Assembly: GCA_950295325.1 (NCBI GenBank)
Contig: OX485809.1
Location: 37,515,081 to 37,579,080, forward strand
Length of the DNA: 64,000 nt
Source: Polytrichum commune
Lineage: Eukaryota > Streptophyta > Polytrichopsida > Polytrichales > Polytrichaceae
Direction: 5' to 3'
The notes beneath the pieces are model-generated. The model saw only the letters and a list, made by a program, of their open reading frames with translations, had not been told where the DNA came from and ran no database searches. Of the stretch, positions 47,297-58,489 are shown in pieces. The first letter of the stretch is position 1, and every line of letters begins with the position of its first letter. Both the position numbers and the translations under genes were made by a program.

Positions 47297-47749
47297 TCAA
47301 ACCAACACTCCTTGAGCGGCACTGTCTTTGCGCTGGCTCTCGGACGCCACAACATCTCCTTCGTCACCGCCTTTGCGAACTTTGATCTTGTACTTGGCCT
47401 CGAACTCGGCAAATTCCGTTCTCTTCTTCTGCAACGCTTCCATGAGGCGGCCGATGACTTCCTGTAACCCTTCCTTGTTACGTTGCACGGCGGGCAGGAC
47501 CTCCCCGACAGTCCGTTCCACCAAGACGCCTCCAATCATGCGGAAACACTTGCGCGAAGGGTCCAGTGGCTGAATGGCATTGATTACCAGGTTGTGCTCG
47601 TTCAGCTCCTGCTCCAGCTCGTTGATCTTGCTGTACAGCTGGTTCATCTCCGACCGCATAAAGTTCCACTTTCCTGCCACCGCTTGCTCGCTCATCATCT
47701 CCACTCCCGGCTTCTCAACGCCTTTGTTGCCTCCTCCGCCCTCCGCCAT
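47297..47749 (-). CDS. PFD2: Prefoldin subunit 2
   Basis: A beta-type subunit of the hexameric prefoldin chaperone, which hands nascent actin and tubulin to the CCT chaperonin in the cytosol (family knowledge). The 150-residue intronless frame has the expected length. N-terminal coiled coil (FMRSEMNQLYSKINELEQEL), the conserved centre VINAIQPLDPSRKCFRMIGG, VLVERTVGEVLPAVQRNKEG, and a C-terminal coiled coil (LMEALQKKRTEFAEFEAKY) are all present. I chose the Met at 47749 (MAEGGGGNKG), because 13 further upstream codons do not resemble the family. No damage is seen. A tubulin-folding chaperone next to a centriolar gene is probably coincidence. Confidence 0.95.
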   Translation of the reverse strand: MAEGGGGNKGVEKPGVEMMSEQAVAGKWNFMRSEMNQLYSKINELEQELNEHNLVINAIQPLDPSRKCFRMIGGVLVERTVGEVLPAVQRNKEGLQEVIGRLMEALQKKRTEFAEFEAKYKIKVRKGGDEGDVVASESQRKDSAAQGVLV

Positions 47750-47999
47750 CGCTCCAAACTGCCAGTTCCAAATAAATTTCAATGACAATGTCAGACCTAA
47801 GAATCTCTCCTATGCTTCCATGCGCACAGACAGGCAAATCCCTCCCGCACAATTGAAAGGCTTGGAAGTTGGACATACAATCTCTGAGTTCCTCACTCTT
47901 GCGCACAGCGATTCCTGAATCAGCTTCGGTTTCTCTCCAAGGAGGACCTCTCTGGATGCCTTTCATCCACAAATATTGTTTGTTCATCCAATTTTATAC
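47750..47999 (-). promoter_or_regulatory. 5' UTR/promoter region of PFD2
   Basis: Located upstream of the start codon. A diverged copy of this stretch occurs at 51715-51950, which supports a duplication of the gene 5' end. No clear TATA box was chosen. Confidence 0.4.
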
Positions 48000-48564
48000 T
48001 TTGGCTTCACACTATGGCCGTCGAAGTCGAGAGGCCGTGGGATTGTGGCCAAACTTTGTTGAGAGTCCAAAGAAATGGGCTGAAAATAGCCAATAAAATA
48101 TAGTAATTGGAACTTTCGGGCAGGCATAGTGTGAAGCCTTCAAAGGCCAAGCCCAAAGTCCAAACCTTTGGCCATGAACTCCCACGGCCTCTCAACTTGG
48201 ACGGTCATAGTGTGAAGCTTCCAAAGGCCAACCCCAAAGTCCAAACCCAAAGGAGCATCCCACTTTTCCTTGTCCAAAATAACCCTTCGAATCTAACGGC
48301 CAAGATCTTGCCAATGATTGATTTTTTATGAAGAAAAAAAAAATCGACGGCCTCTCGACCATAATTTGGGTTTCCATTCCTATCTGACCCAAACTTCCTT
48401 CAAGAGTTTGTGGCCTTCTTCAAAAAGTAATCACTTTAAATTGCGACGTCCTTTGGACTTTGGCCTTAGTGTGAAGGGTCAAGAGGCCAAACTCTTGGTT
48501 TCTTGCAATATCATTGGTGGAAATCGACAGCCTCTTGACCTTCGGCCATAGTATGAAGCACCCC
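48000..48564. mobile_element. MITE cluster with repeated CATAGTGTGAAG motif
   Basis: The left end GCTTCACACTATGGCCG is mirrored at the right by CGGCCATAGTATGAAGCACC, followed by TTA. Three further internal copies of TAGTGTGAAG (48125, 48207, 48467), each near AAGAGGCC/CAAAGGCC, suggest nested or tandem insertion of one Tourist-like family. Confidence 0.6.
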
Positions 48565-48998
48565 TTAGATTAGGGCTTGGGATTTCGTGGTGTTTGTGTG
48601 AACTCATCCATCATGGATGAAGAAGGGGCTCTAGTAAAACAAGTCCCACATAAGATCAAGGGTTGAGTCATTCGAGTTGGACTCCACTAGACTTTACTGG
48701 AGAGCAACTTTCGGAGTTAATCGTCTAAACATAGTCATTTATATGTTACAATACATTTCATTGTGTTTTCACATATGCAATGGATGAGTTTACATAAGGT
48801 AGAAGGTGCTTACACCAACCCTTGGTTGATTTAACCTATATGTAGTTTCCTAATTGTATAAGTGAACTTAAACATAACTTAGCAAATGGAAGCACATTGC
48901 CATAGAAGAATAAAAATAAAACTCCACCACAACATGAATATAGTAAGGCAGCTTTTTTCCACAACATGTAGAGTCAAACCACCTATTTTTTTAACATG

Positions 48999-49545
48999 AT
49001 CCCATCATGAATCTATAGGGTGCATAATTTTGATTAGGTTGGGACTAATTTTGGTAATTTGTGGTGATAAAAGTAAGGTTCCACATTTCACAGTTTCTAA
49101 GGGTCATTTTCCACGTAGGTTGCTCACCCATCATATTCTAGTGGAATTGTAGATGCCATTAGGTGGAATCTACATTTTCACTGGAATTTGGTGGGCGAAG
49201 TGGGCCACATGGAAACTAACCCCTAAGTCTCCAACTTTGGTTATGGTATCACTAGGGAATCGATAGTACCATGACAAAAGTCCCAAGTTATGAGTGCTAA
49301 AATGAAGAGGAATTTGTCTCAAAGTGTGCGGTCATGGCATAATCTAGACATTGGTGATGTACACATGCCAACTTTGGGCTTCAAATTTTTTTAGTAATTT
49401 CAATTCAAGGAATAAAATCACCAACCAAATTGCAGTATTTTTTATTATTATCTTCTTACAAGGGAAAATTTTGTACCACCTTATACTTCTCCAGATTTGG
49501 CGAATAAGCTCTTAAGTGATTGCTTATGGACACCTCTGCTCTACT
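48999..49545. repeat. Direct repeat, partner at 61103-61645
   Basis: About 545 bp collinear with 61103-61645 at roughly 80% by eye. Both start CCCATCATGAATCTA and share GGAATCTACATTTTCACTR, CTCCAACTTTGGTTATGG, GAGGAATTTGTCTCAAA and AAGTGATTG. A foldback of about 100 bp lies near 49118-49214. No ORF. Family unknown. Confidence 0.8.
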
Positions 49546-49707
49546 ACATTGAATATCTCATTTAACGAGGGATGGCTAGTAGTGTGTGTGGGAAATTGGT
49601 GAAGGTGATACTTAATTTTTATCCCGCTATGAAATTAGTGCCACAATAGGATCTAGGGTTTTTGGCGCCCTAAGTGATTTCAGTATTTTTTTTTTTTGCT
49701 AGGTTTT

Positions 49708-49887
49708 TTTTTGAGACAAAAGGCCGACAAGCCAGCGCCAAAGCTCAAGAGGCAATTGACCACCTGGCAAGTTCTCCATCAAGTAGAGAGGAGATTTCAT
49801 AGTCAAGATTCGAACCGCCAAGCTCTTCCTTGAGATTTGGGTATCTCTCCACCATCATCCAATAGTTTAGGGTCATCTCGGACCCCC
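49708..49887 (-). mobile_element. SINE with poly(A) tail and target duplication
   Basis: On the minus strand the head carries a pol III A-box-like TGGATGATGGTGGAGAG and a good B box GGTTCGAATC. It ends in an A tract. The duplicated target TTTTTTTGCTAGGTTTT (plus strand) lies at about 49691-49707 and 49888-49905 with one extra G. Confidence 0.75.
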
Positions 49888-49909
49888 TTTTTTTGGCTAG
49901 GTTTTCTGA

Positions 49910-51714
49910 TGAGTAGCAACGTTACCACATCATTTTATAACGCTTCATCATAACATCTTAGAGCACACGCTATTTTTTCTTTAAATTAAATAATAAATGA
50001 GAATGTTTGCATGAACTTAGTGTCACTCAATAAACATTTCAACCCTTGCTAGTTTTGAGATTTGGCAAAATAGTTTGTGTTTGGAAATTAGTACCACATG
50101 CACTACATGGGATTATCAATGTAGTTTTGTACGTAATGACATACTCTATGGGTGTTTGACTAGGCCATTGAGTACATAGTTGCAAATTAAAGCAAGCCTT
50201 TATGATACTATCCCACTCCTCACAATCGACCTCTTATAAGGTAGAATAATGGAAAATGATGAATGACCACTATTGGTGCACTAGACTACTAGTAGAAAAT
50301 ATATTCTGAGACCCAAAATGACTGATTATAAAAGTGGTGGCCCCAAAAAAATGCAGTGATAGGCCGTATACTATGATTGGCCATATATAATGATTAGCAG
50401 ATACAATGATTGGCCGGACAGACCATGTTTCATACCACTTGGGATCACATTTGGGTGCCCTTGACTTATAGTCCACCCTCGATATGTTACCTCAATAAGT
50501 GTTGAAATCGCATATCTGTTAAGGAAATTGCACTCCCCTAGAGAATCCCAAAAACAATCTAGTATTGTTAATTGTTAAATGTTGAGAGAATTCATAGAAA
50601 CTATGCTCCCCTCTTCAATGAGTTCACCTTGATAAGTGTTCATTTGGATGAAAGTGAGGATATGATATTTTTATGAATTGGATGAATTGACATGAACCCT
50701 TACCCTAAACCTTACTACCTTACTTGAACAACTACCATTGGTATCTACAAAAAATGAAATCGGGCCCACTATGAATGCACATGAGTTCGTCGATTATGAA
50801 CTAGAAGTTGATCTAAACAATCCCTACATATATATTGAGGAGGACATTAAAGGTATGCTTGATGGGTTTAGGGTTTGGGGGTAACCGTAATTGATAGTCA
50901 ACCCATTGAAGAAGTTGACAATGTGCAAATTGGTGATGTGGTGATAGGTAGAGTAAGATTCAAGGATGTTGAAAGTGCATTAGTGACTTTAACACAAAGT
51001 TTTGGAACAAAAGATCTAATGATGTTACACTTTATCTAGAGCATTCAAACACTTGTAAAGGAACTAGGATCTTGGTGTGCACGAGAATCTCAGCAAACTA
51101 TTGTGAATTTGTTCTTTCATTACGCTTAGATGTATGATGGCATTCATATCTTATGTAATTTCAAATTTTATTTATTCAAGTATTATTATTTTTAGTTCCA
51201 AAGTCACATTAGTGTCATTCATGTAAGTGTTACAAATTGTCTTTGCTACCCCCAATAAGTGTTACCGTTAACACCACATAAAGTGTTACAAGTTTCCTTG
51301 CTCCGAAGTGTTAGCGAATATCGAGAGTGTAGTGTAACCATTATGTGTGCATTTGTGTGCAAAGTATGATATTTTGACGCTTAAATTAGGGAGACTTTAT
51401 TATACAAGCAGGGGATTTGACTTACTTGCTTCTTTGACAAAATGTATCCAATTACTTACATGGAATAAAACCACTAATCTATTGGGAAAACCCCAGTAGA
51501 TAAAATTCAATCATTATTTGAAAAAGCAGTTATAGAGAGTCTTGATTATTTCTTTCAATTGGACCGTTAAGCCGACGATGACCCCTATCTCACGGAGGCT
51601 ATTGCAATCCGCCACCTTAGGGATTTAGCGGGTTTGACACTAGAGTACTTTAATCCCATTTAGGGTTTTGGCTTCTGTGACTTTAAATCAGTTTCATTCC
51701 AAAATCGATGTCAC
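49910..51714. other. AT-rich non-coding stretch
   Basis: No ORF of note and no recognisable element. The phrase AGTGTTACAA/AAGTGTTA recurs several times near 51230-51310, without a clear unit. Confidence 0.45.
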
Positions 51715-51950
51715 AAGGAAATAACGATGTCAAAGAATTTATCATTCTGCCTGCCTTTGCCTCCATCTTCCTCCATTGTTTCAAACTGGCAATACCAAAG
51801 ACATTCCAATGCCAATACTATACTTACCAGACCTAGGAATTCATTCTATAATTCTATTCATTCTATAATTCTATGTGCACACAGAGGCAAAATCTCTGTA
51901 TGGAACGATCAAAAGCCGGGGCATGCAATCTCTAAGGGCCACTTCACACA
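51715..51950 (-). pseudogene. Prefoldin subunit 2 fragment (5' UTR and first codons)
   Basis: Same orientation as PFD2. Read on the minus strand, an ATG near 51772 gives a Gly-rich start (MEEDGGKGRQ) like MAEGGGGNKG. The sequence upstream of it matches the PFD2 leader (CTGCCAGTT/CTGGCAATACC, TCAGACCTAAGAATCTC/CCAGACCTAGGAATTC, GCACACAGAGGCAAA/GCACAGACAGGCAAA). The rest of the gene is absent. Confidence 0.6.
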
Positions 51951-52399
51951 CGAGACTGAAGGCCCGTGACCATTGAATTCTAAGATCTCTCATCGATCGA
52001 AAAGGCCGAGACCGTCTAAGTTCATTTCACACTAAAAGGTGAAAGCCTAAGGGCTCAAAGAAATTGTCATGAATGAGAAGTCCACATGGACCCTACATGG
52101 GAGACCATATTATTCTTTTCATGGTCTACATGAATTTGTATAAGACCCACCTTCAAGAAATAGACATGACGCAAATTCTAACACACCAAGTCAATTTCTA
52201 TGCAAAATAGCTTTCCCATGTCTCATGGCACGGCCTTTGGATTCGAGCTAAGGGCCCTCACAATACCATAATCATGGCCCTTGGCTCGTGCATGAAGTGG
52301 CCCTAAATTCTTACCTCTTGGGCAAAAACGGTTATTGAATCATGATTTGGTTTCTCGAAGAAGGAGCAACGGATGGTTTCATCTACAAAGACTTCCTTA

Positions 52400-52760
52400 C
52401 AGCCAGTTCACACAAGGTCCCAAGTCCTAAGTCTCAACTCATTTGAGGTCAATCCATGCAATCTCAACCATTAAGATAATGGAACACGGGGCCCCAAGTC
52501 CTAGGACTAAAAGTATGACATGGACGCTTGCATGGCAACGCTTTTTGAAGGTGAGGCTTGGAACTTGTGTTGAGAGTTGGGTCGAGCAAAAAATAAGACC
52601 CAACTCTGAACACAAGTGTTGCAAGTTCTTTTTGGCATAAAATAATCAAGAGCTCACTTTGATGATAATGAATCATATACTAATAGTTCCGTGAGGCTCA
52701 AATTTTGGGATTGGCTAACATGAGCAGGATTTGGGACTTGGGACCCCATGTGAATGGCCC
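52400..52760. mobile_element. Tourist-like MITE, 361 bp, with strong internal hairpin
   Basis: Imperfect ends CAGCCAGTTCACACAAGG and CCATGTGAATGGCCC both lead into GGTCCCAAGTCC (inverted). TTA flanks at 52397-52399 and 52761-52763 are identical. An inner hairpin, ACTTGTGTTGAGAGTTGGGTC against GACCCAACTCTGAACACAAGT, spans about 52561-52618. The ORFs on both strands here simply read the palindrome. Confidence 0.75.
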
Positions 52761-52763
52761 TTA

Positions 52764-54179
52764 GATATGTATCCATGATGTTTCAATGTATAACCTTATA
52801 ATCACTTATAAGTTGTCTAAGTGTATGCTTTGCAAATCTTGCTCTTGTGGTATTGAGAGCCTTGAACATGCACTCTATGTTGCAAACAATGAGTCTTGAA
52901 TCGAGCTTTAGCAATGAATGTCTTGCATCAACTGAGACTTTCTATGTTCATCCCATTATCATATTTCCATACTTTCATTGGTCTATGATATTGAATCCTT
53001 ATTTAGCACAAACTTACCATAAGAGGAAGTGAGAATATATTCACATGAGACAACTATGATTCGGTATACACGTCATAATTGTAATTAGGTTTGGGTTAAT
53101 CATACAAACTCTAATCTCATTATAATTGGGATTTACATGCATGTATACTCCAATTGGAATAATTCAATATGACAAATGAGATAATTTTAGGTAGGGTTAT
53201 TCTTAAAATTTTAAGTTAAAATATCAATAAAGGGGTTTCCAACCCTACATATAACATCTTGAGATCCATTGTGGGTTACTCAAACGTCTCAAAAGTCTAA
53301 GTGGACAAAATGGTGATTTTAGCACATGTTATGAAGCAATATTTTCAAGGGTTCTTTCATATGTATTACAAAAGATGTTATATATGAGGCATTCATAACA
53401 CTACTCAACAATAGGTTTTCGCATCATAAGGCCAAGAATTAAACATGCGTAATGCCTTGCTTAATTTGGGATTCTCTTACAAAATGACCAGTACTCGTGT
53501 CAAGTAGCATTCACTACATGACACTACATTGACAGGTACCCAACCTCAGGCTCACGTCATAAGTAGAGTTACTTTTAAAGAACTTTGCACTTTTGTGGTG
53601 GTCGTCGGTGTTGGACCCTGCATGGCAATAAAAAACTATTATGTTGATTTCAACCAAGAATAATGGCCAATGATTTCAACATGACATTAACCTACCACTC
53701 TATTGTTCTCGTTTAAAGAAGGAATGACATAAGTAAGTTGTTAATGTTATGCTATTAAATGATCAAACCCATACATTCAAGGTACAAGTTTACGGCATTC
53801 TCAAAATACCAAAACTTTGAAACTAGAGATAAGAACTTTGAGAACTCGTTTTAAATACAAATTTTATTGTTTTATGGGAAAACTCACATAGCTCCCTACC
53901 TATATAAGTTCTTTGAAGGTGCTATAGAGAATGCTTGGTTGGCCTCCGGATTTTCTCCTCACAATGGTGACTTTTGCTAGCAATGACAAGGACTTGGCTC
54001 CTAATGCTTCCAAAGGCATGCCGGGATGCTCTCTTATGTAGCCACTCAAATCACATGCCAATGTGCAGCCCAAACTTGGGAAGGGGTCTAACAATCCTAT
54101 TAATGGCAAGGAATATTTCTCAACCTAACAACAGACTATAGAACACAAGCTTTGGTATGACTCGCTTGTGTTTCTAGTG
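52764..54179. other. AT-rich non-coding stretch
   Basis: No gene or element could be supported. Confidence 0.45.
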
Positions 54180-54187
54180 GATGAGAG

Positions 54188-55291
54188 CAGGGCTGATTTT
54201 TCACAAAGTTTTTGCCTGTCCACGTCCAAAAACCTTGAATTGAAAGGCAAAAAAATTGCAACCCGTCCCAAAACCGGTAGTTTCTAAACCAACCCGTTCA
54301 TGGAAAGGTTAAAGAAAAAACAACCCGTCCCAAAACCGGTTTGGAAATGAAAATACCCGTCCTGCAATACGTATAAATAAGTCTCTTACAATGTTGGTAA
54401 TTTTTTTTTTTAAAAAAACCAAAAGATGTTGACATGCGACTGTTTGCACTTGAAAACAATAGGATCTTCACAAATTATGCCTTCAATGCCTGTCAATTAT
54501 TTGTCTTTTATTGTCAATTCTCATCTTTCTAGTACACCCCATTCTAATTTCCTCTGTCCCCATCATTTAATTTTATTTTTTGTCCTTCAATCTCCCATTT
54601 CTTTCCCCACACTCTATCCTCAAGGTGTATCCATCACCCGTTATCGCCCATCCGTACGTCACCACCCGCATTCCCTCCACAAGAGGGGTTTTTCTAGACA
54701 AAACCTAATCAAAAGTCATCTACGTGCTAGTTTGAAGTTAGAGACTTTAGATGCTTTGATGCGCATTTCATGTGCAAATATTCCAGTTGAAAACATCAAT
54801 TGGAATGCAGTGATGTTTGTTTGGAGAAACATGAAGGATAGGAGAATTCATCCACTTCTTTGAAGGGTGAGTAGCTCTTTATTTTCAAATTTTGAACATG
54901 TTCATATATACTAATTTTTATTCAATTGCTAAGTTTACCTTCAATTATAATCTTTGACATTATGTTAAAAGGTTCTAAATTTTGTGGTCGATGAATTAAT
55001 GTATGCAGGTGAATCAAGCACTTCAAGATGGATATTTTGATTGGGTATTAGTGGTTTGATTGCATTATGCTTATATTCACATGTCATATATGACATAATG
55101 TAACTGATATTTGTACCATTTATTTTTTTTGGAAAAAATTATCAAAATAATTGTTATTTTAAGAATCCGTCCAAAGTGGATTTGACACGTCCAAAAACCG
55201 GTTCATTTTCTAAGAACCCATCCACTGGAAAGGTTTTTTTTAATGAACATGTCCTTGGACATGTTGGGGACCTTGTGAAAAATCACCACTG
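54188..55291 (+). mobile_element. hAT transposon remnant, 1,104 bp
   Basis: The ends CAGGGCTGATTTTTCACAA and TTGTGAAAAATCACCACTG form inverted repeats with hAT-type CAGGG termini. The exact 8-bp duplication GATGAGAG lies at 54180-54187 and 55292-55299. Subterminal CCAAAACCGG words recur at both ends (four or more copies), as transposase-binding repeats do in hAT elements. An internal deletion has removed most of the transposase. Confidence 0.92.
54678..54863 (+). pseudogene. hAT transposase C-terminal fragment
   Basis: The last 60 or so codons of an ORF ending at 54863 read HKRGFSRQNLIKSHLR, LETLDALMRISCANIP and WRNMKDRRI. This is the usual end of the hAT dimerisation region (few residues left after the RI motif). 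The upstream part of the same ORF is Pro/Ser-rich and not recognisable. It lies inside the hAT remnant on the plus strand. Confidence 0.8.
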
Positions 55292-55394
55292 GATGAGAGC
55301 ATCAAAGTCATCCCAATCTTCTATTTGAGAGAGTGTATGAGAATAAACCTATGAATTTATATGCTTACATTGAGTGCTTCCATTTATGATCGGG

Positions 55395-55612
55395 GAAAAC
55401 TAGCAGTTGGTTACAGATGAACTGGTTGAGTTTGAGAAATACCCAGTTAAAGTCCAAGACTTCAAGAGAATTACCAATCATTTTAAAGGATTTTATGGAA
55501 TATATCTCAAATAAATATAGAAAAAACTGAAGGATGTCAACATGTAACCGGTCGGACTTGCAAACACTAGGATCTCAACCGATTATGCCCAAAAATCTCC
55601 CCGATCACTGGC
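55395..55612. repeat. Dispersed repeat, partner at 3818-4020
   Basis: Direct copy of the repeat near GLOX; the shared phrases are listed there. Confidence 0.55.
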
Positions 55613-57900
55613 TTCCATATCTTTTAGGTTTCACACCTTGTATATTTCAAACAACACATTGTCTTCGGGATTCACTGAGCGGGTTTACCCTTGCGCTGTA
55701 AACCTTCTTTAGGTTTTACATATGAGTTCACATCTATGATCAAGGTGAAGTGTGTCTCTCTCTCTTCCCATTCATCCATCCAATAGGTTTTTGAATTACA
55801 CATTTTCAAGAACCTAACTCACAAGACAACAATTTTAACTTTTAATTCCATTGTATCAAAGGAAACGATGTAGTTAAAAATTCTTTCTATGAGGTTCACA
55901 AAATTCAAACAAAATATTGATTTCAGAATGATTTAGCGGTCTGCATATGAGCTTTGAAAGGGTAGAGTCACTTCTACTTCCAAACTTTGTAGAAATGAAG
56001 GAAGCGACAAGTAGAATGAAGATTGAGTGAAGACCTACCGGTACTAGTTTTTTTCCCTGCTTCCACCAACCACTTCATGGTTGATACGGTCATGAAGGGG
56101 TTGTTTTACATTATAGACGATTAAGTCGTCCCAAGGCCTTGTAAAATCTTTGATTGGTTGTTGAACTCGTCTTGGGACCATTCTAATTTACACTAAAGAA
56201 AAAATGTTAGAGTGGCCATGGAGTTCGAGGTCCCCAAAGACTTATTTTAAGACCTACATTATCTACTGACATGGTCCAACGGGTTTTGTGATAGAAGAGG
56301 CCAATTTGTTTATTATATATGGTGTTTGCATAGAAAAAGGTAGGGGCCTATAGCAGAGAATGTTGTTATAATGTGTGTGTGTGTGTGTGTAAATAAACAA
56401 ACTTTGGGGAAGAAAAATGAAGATAAGAGGAGGCGAAAGAATGGTCACACTTTATTTATTTATTTCAAAATTTGCCTTTTTTAGGCATATATTAAAAAAA
56501 TCAGCACATTAACTTTTTAGGGCATGGTCGTTCCTCTTGGTCCACATTCAGTTTACACCTAGTGAGGGGCCCAAATGCTTTTGTAAATGTTTATTTATTT
56601 ATTTAAAAATAGACCATGGAAGTTAGACCATCAAGTTGGACCATGGAAAAAGGCCATCTTCCATGGTCCAACTTCCTGGTCCATGGTGTAAATCGGCCCT
56701 AAGCAGGGGTTGAGTATTGCCTCAAGTGTGCCCACCTACACAAAGCTTTCAGCTATCATCAACCCATGAATTACTAAGGATTGAAAACTTCCTTGATCAA
56801 AATTTTCAAGACAATAATTCTTTCAAATATGCTTAAGAAATTTATGAGGTATACATACAATCACTTATCTTAATTGGACACTTGTATTTGAGTGGTATGT
56901 GGATAGGTGTGGCTCAAAAAATAGAGATAAGAAGACACATGTGTTTACAAGAGATTAAATTACGTGTTAAAAATATGATGACCATTACGGGCTCAATGGT
57001 CACCATGATACGGGGGAGGGGTCTATATGATCACTTATTGAGCATGAGGATCCTCACTATGACAATGAAGAATATATTCTTATGAGCTCCAAAAACTATG
57101 AGGAAAGTGGTTATGGCCTCAAGTTGGGTTTGCTAACCATCTCATGCTAGTTTTGTGTTTCATATCCTAGGAGAAGTGGGCTAGTTTGAAAATTCAACCA
57201 CCTAAGACCCATTTAGTCTACCTTAGTCGACACATGATTGGTAAAGATTTTGAAGGGGCCTCGGGTTATTTAGGATGAGTTTCCATGTAGGATGCTTGCC
57301 CACCAAATTCTAGATAATAGCGAATTGGAGGTGTTTTCATGTAGATAAGCACAAGCTGCCAACAAACCACATTTTGGTGGCCTACTAGAATGTGGGGCCA
57401 TGGACATGGGCGGCTAGACTTCCATGCGCCTTCGAAAACACCTTTTTAACCTACAAGTGCTTGCTTGTCACCAAAGGATTGAAGATGGAGGTCCATACTC
57501 GGCAAGGTGGAGGCATCTATAACCGATAAAATAAGAGAGTTTGCATTTCTTTACGAGGAGTAATAGAAGGGATTTTTTCTCTTGTGAAGAGAAACAAAAT
57601 ATAAGAAAAATGAAAATTTATTTAATTTTTTGTCATGAATATGGAAATTGCTACAATTTTTGAAGTGGTGAAGTTTAGAATAATACATAGTCGATTTATA
57701 GGTTAACCCATTACCACTCATCTAAATACTAATTTTTGGCTACAACAATTGTCAAAACTCTTATAAGGGTAATCAATCACAAGCCACCACCACCTAAACC
57801 TAAATTTTGTTCGCCTAGAAAATATAGATCTCATCCATGTCATCATTGCATGACCCTAATAGGAGGTTAGATGGACCTGGTCAACCATAGATGCATTGAC
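55613..57900. other. Non-coding stretch with a Tourist-like end and microsatellite
   Basis: Contains a (TG)n tract near 56371-56390 and several TTTATTTATTTATT blocks. A solitary GGCCCTAA end with CCATGGTGTAAATCGGCC lies at 56682-56702, next to an internal inverted repeat (TTGGACCATGGAA / TTCCATGGTCCAA, 56634-56671). This looks like a fragment related to the MITE at 57905-58266. No gene is supported. Confidence 0.4.
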
Positions 57901-57904
57901 CTTA

Positions 57905-58266
57905 GGGCCGGTTTACACTACGGTGGAGAAGTCCACCAGTCATGAAAAAAAGGGCGTTTCTCAATTGTGATTGGTCGAAAATGCAACTCTTGACCGGTGG
58001 GTGTTTACACTAGGTGAAGAAAACAATGGTGGTGAATTTTTCTCATGGATGATAAAATGACATGGCGGCACTTCTTGGAGTTGGGCTTCTCCGGCCTCAA
58101 GAGGCCGGACAAGAAACTCCTCCTCCGGAGAAGCCCAACTCAATAAAAATATTTTATTGCCTTTAATTCTTCTCCGGCACATCCACCATTTGCCTCATAT
58201 AACCATGTCTTGGCCAAGCATTCTTGACCGACCGGAGGCCTTCTCCACCGTAGTGTAAACCGGCCC
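57905..58266. mobile_element. Tourist-type MITE, 362 bp
   Basis: GGGCCGGTTTACACTACGG at the left is exactly mirrored at the right, extending to GTGGAGAAG. Both sides are flanked by TTA (57902-57904 and 58267-58269). A second inverted repeat, GTTGGGCTTCTCCGG / CCGGAGAAGCCCAAC, lies inside. The TTA duplication and GGGCC end point to PIF/Harbinger mobilisation. Confidence 0.92.
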
Positions 58267-58489
58267 TTAACATGAAGGAGGAAGTTAGTAGGTAGGCTTG
58301 GATTTCACATATGAGAGTAACTAGAGTCAAACCATCTATTCCCGATTATGACCCTGTGGTACAACTTTTTGGTCTCAGAATAGTCATTTTAGGATTTTGA
58401 TAGGATGTGAATTCATATCGACACTTGCAATGTGAAATGGACACTAAAGTAAGTTATTAGTGATCAATTATCCGAAATGAGCTAAGGGT

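Noticed and set aside
47328-47918. Plus-strand ORFs opposite PFD2
   Set aside because: Antisense to the conserved prefoldin gene.
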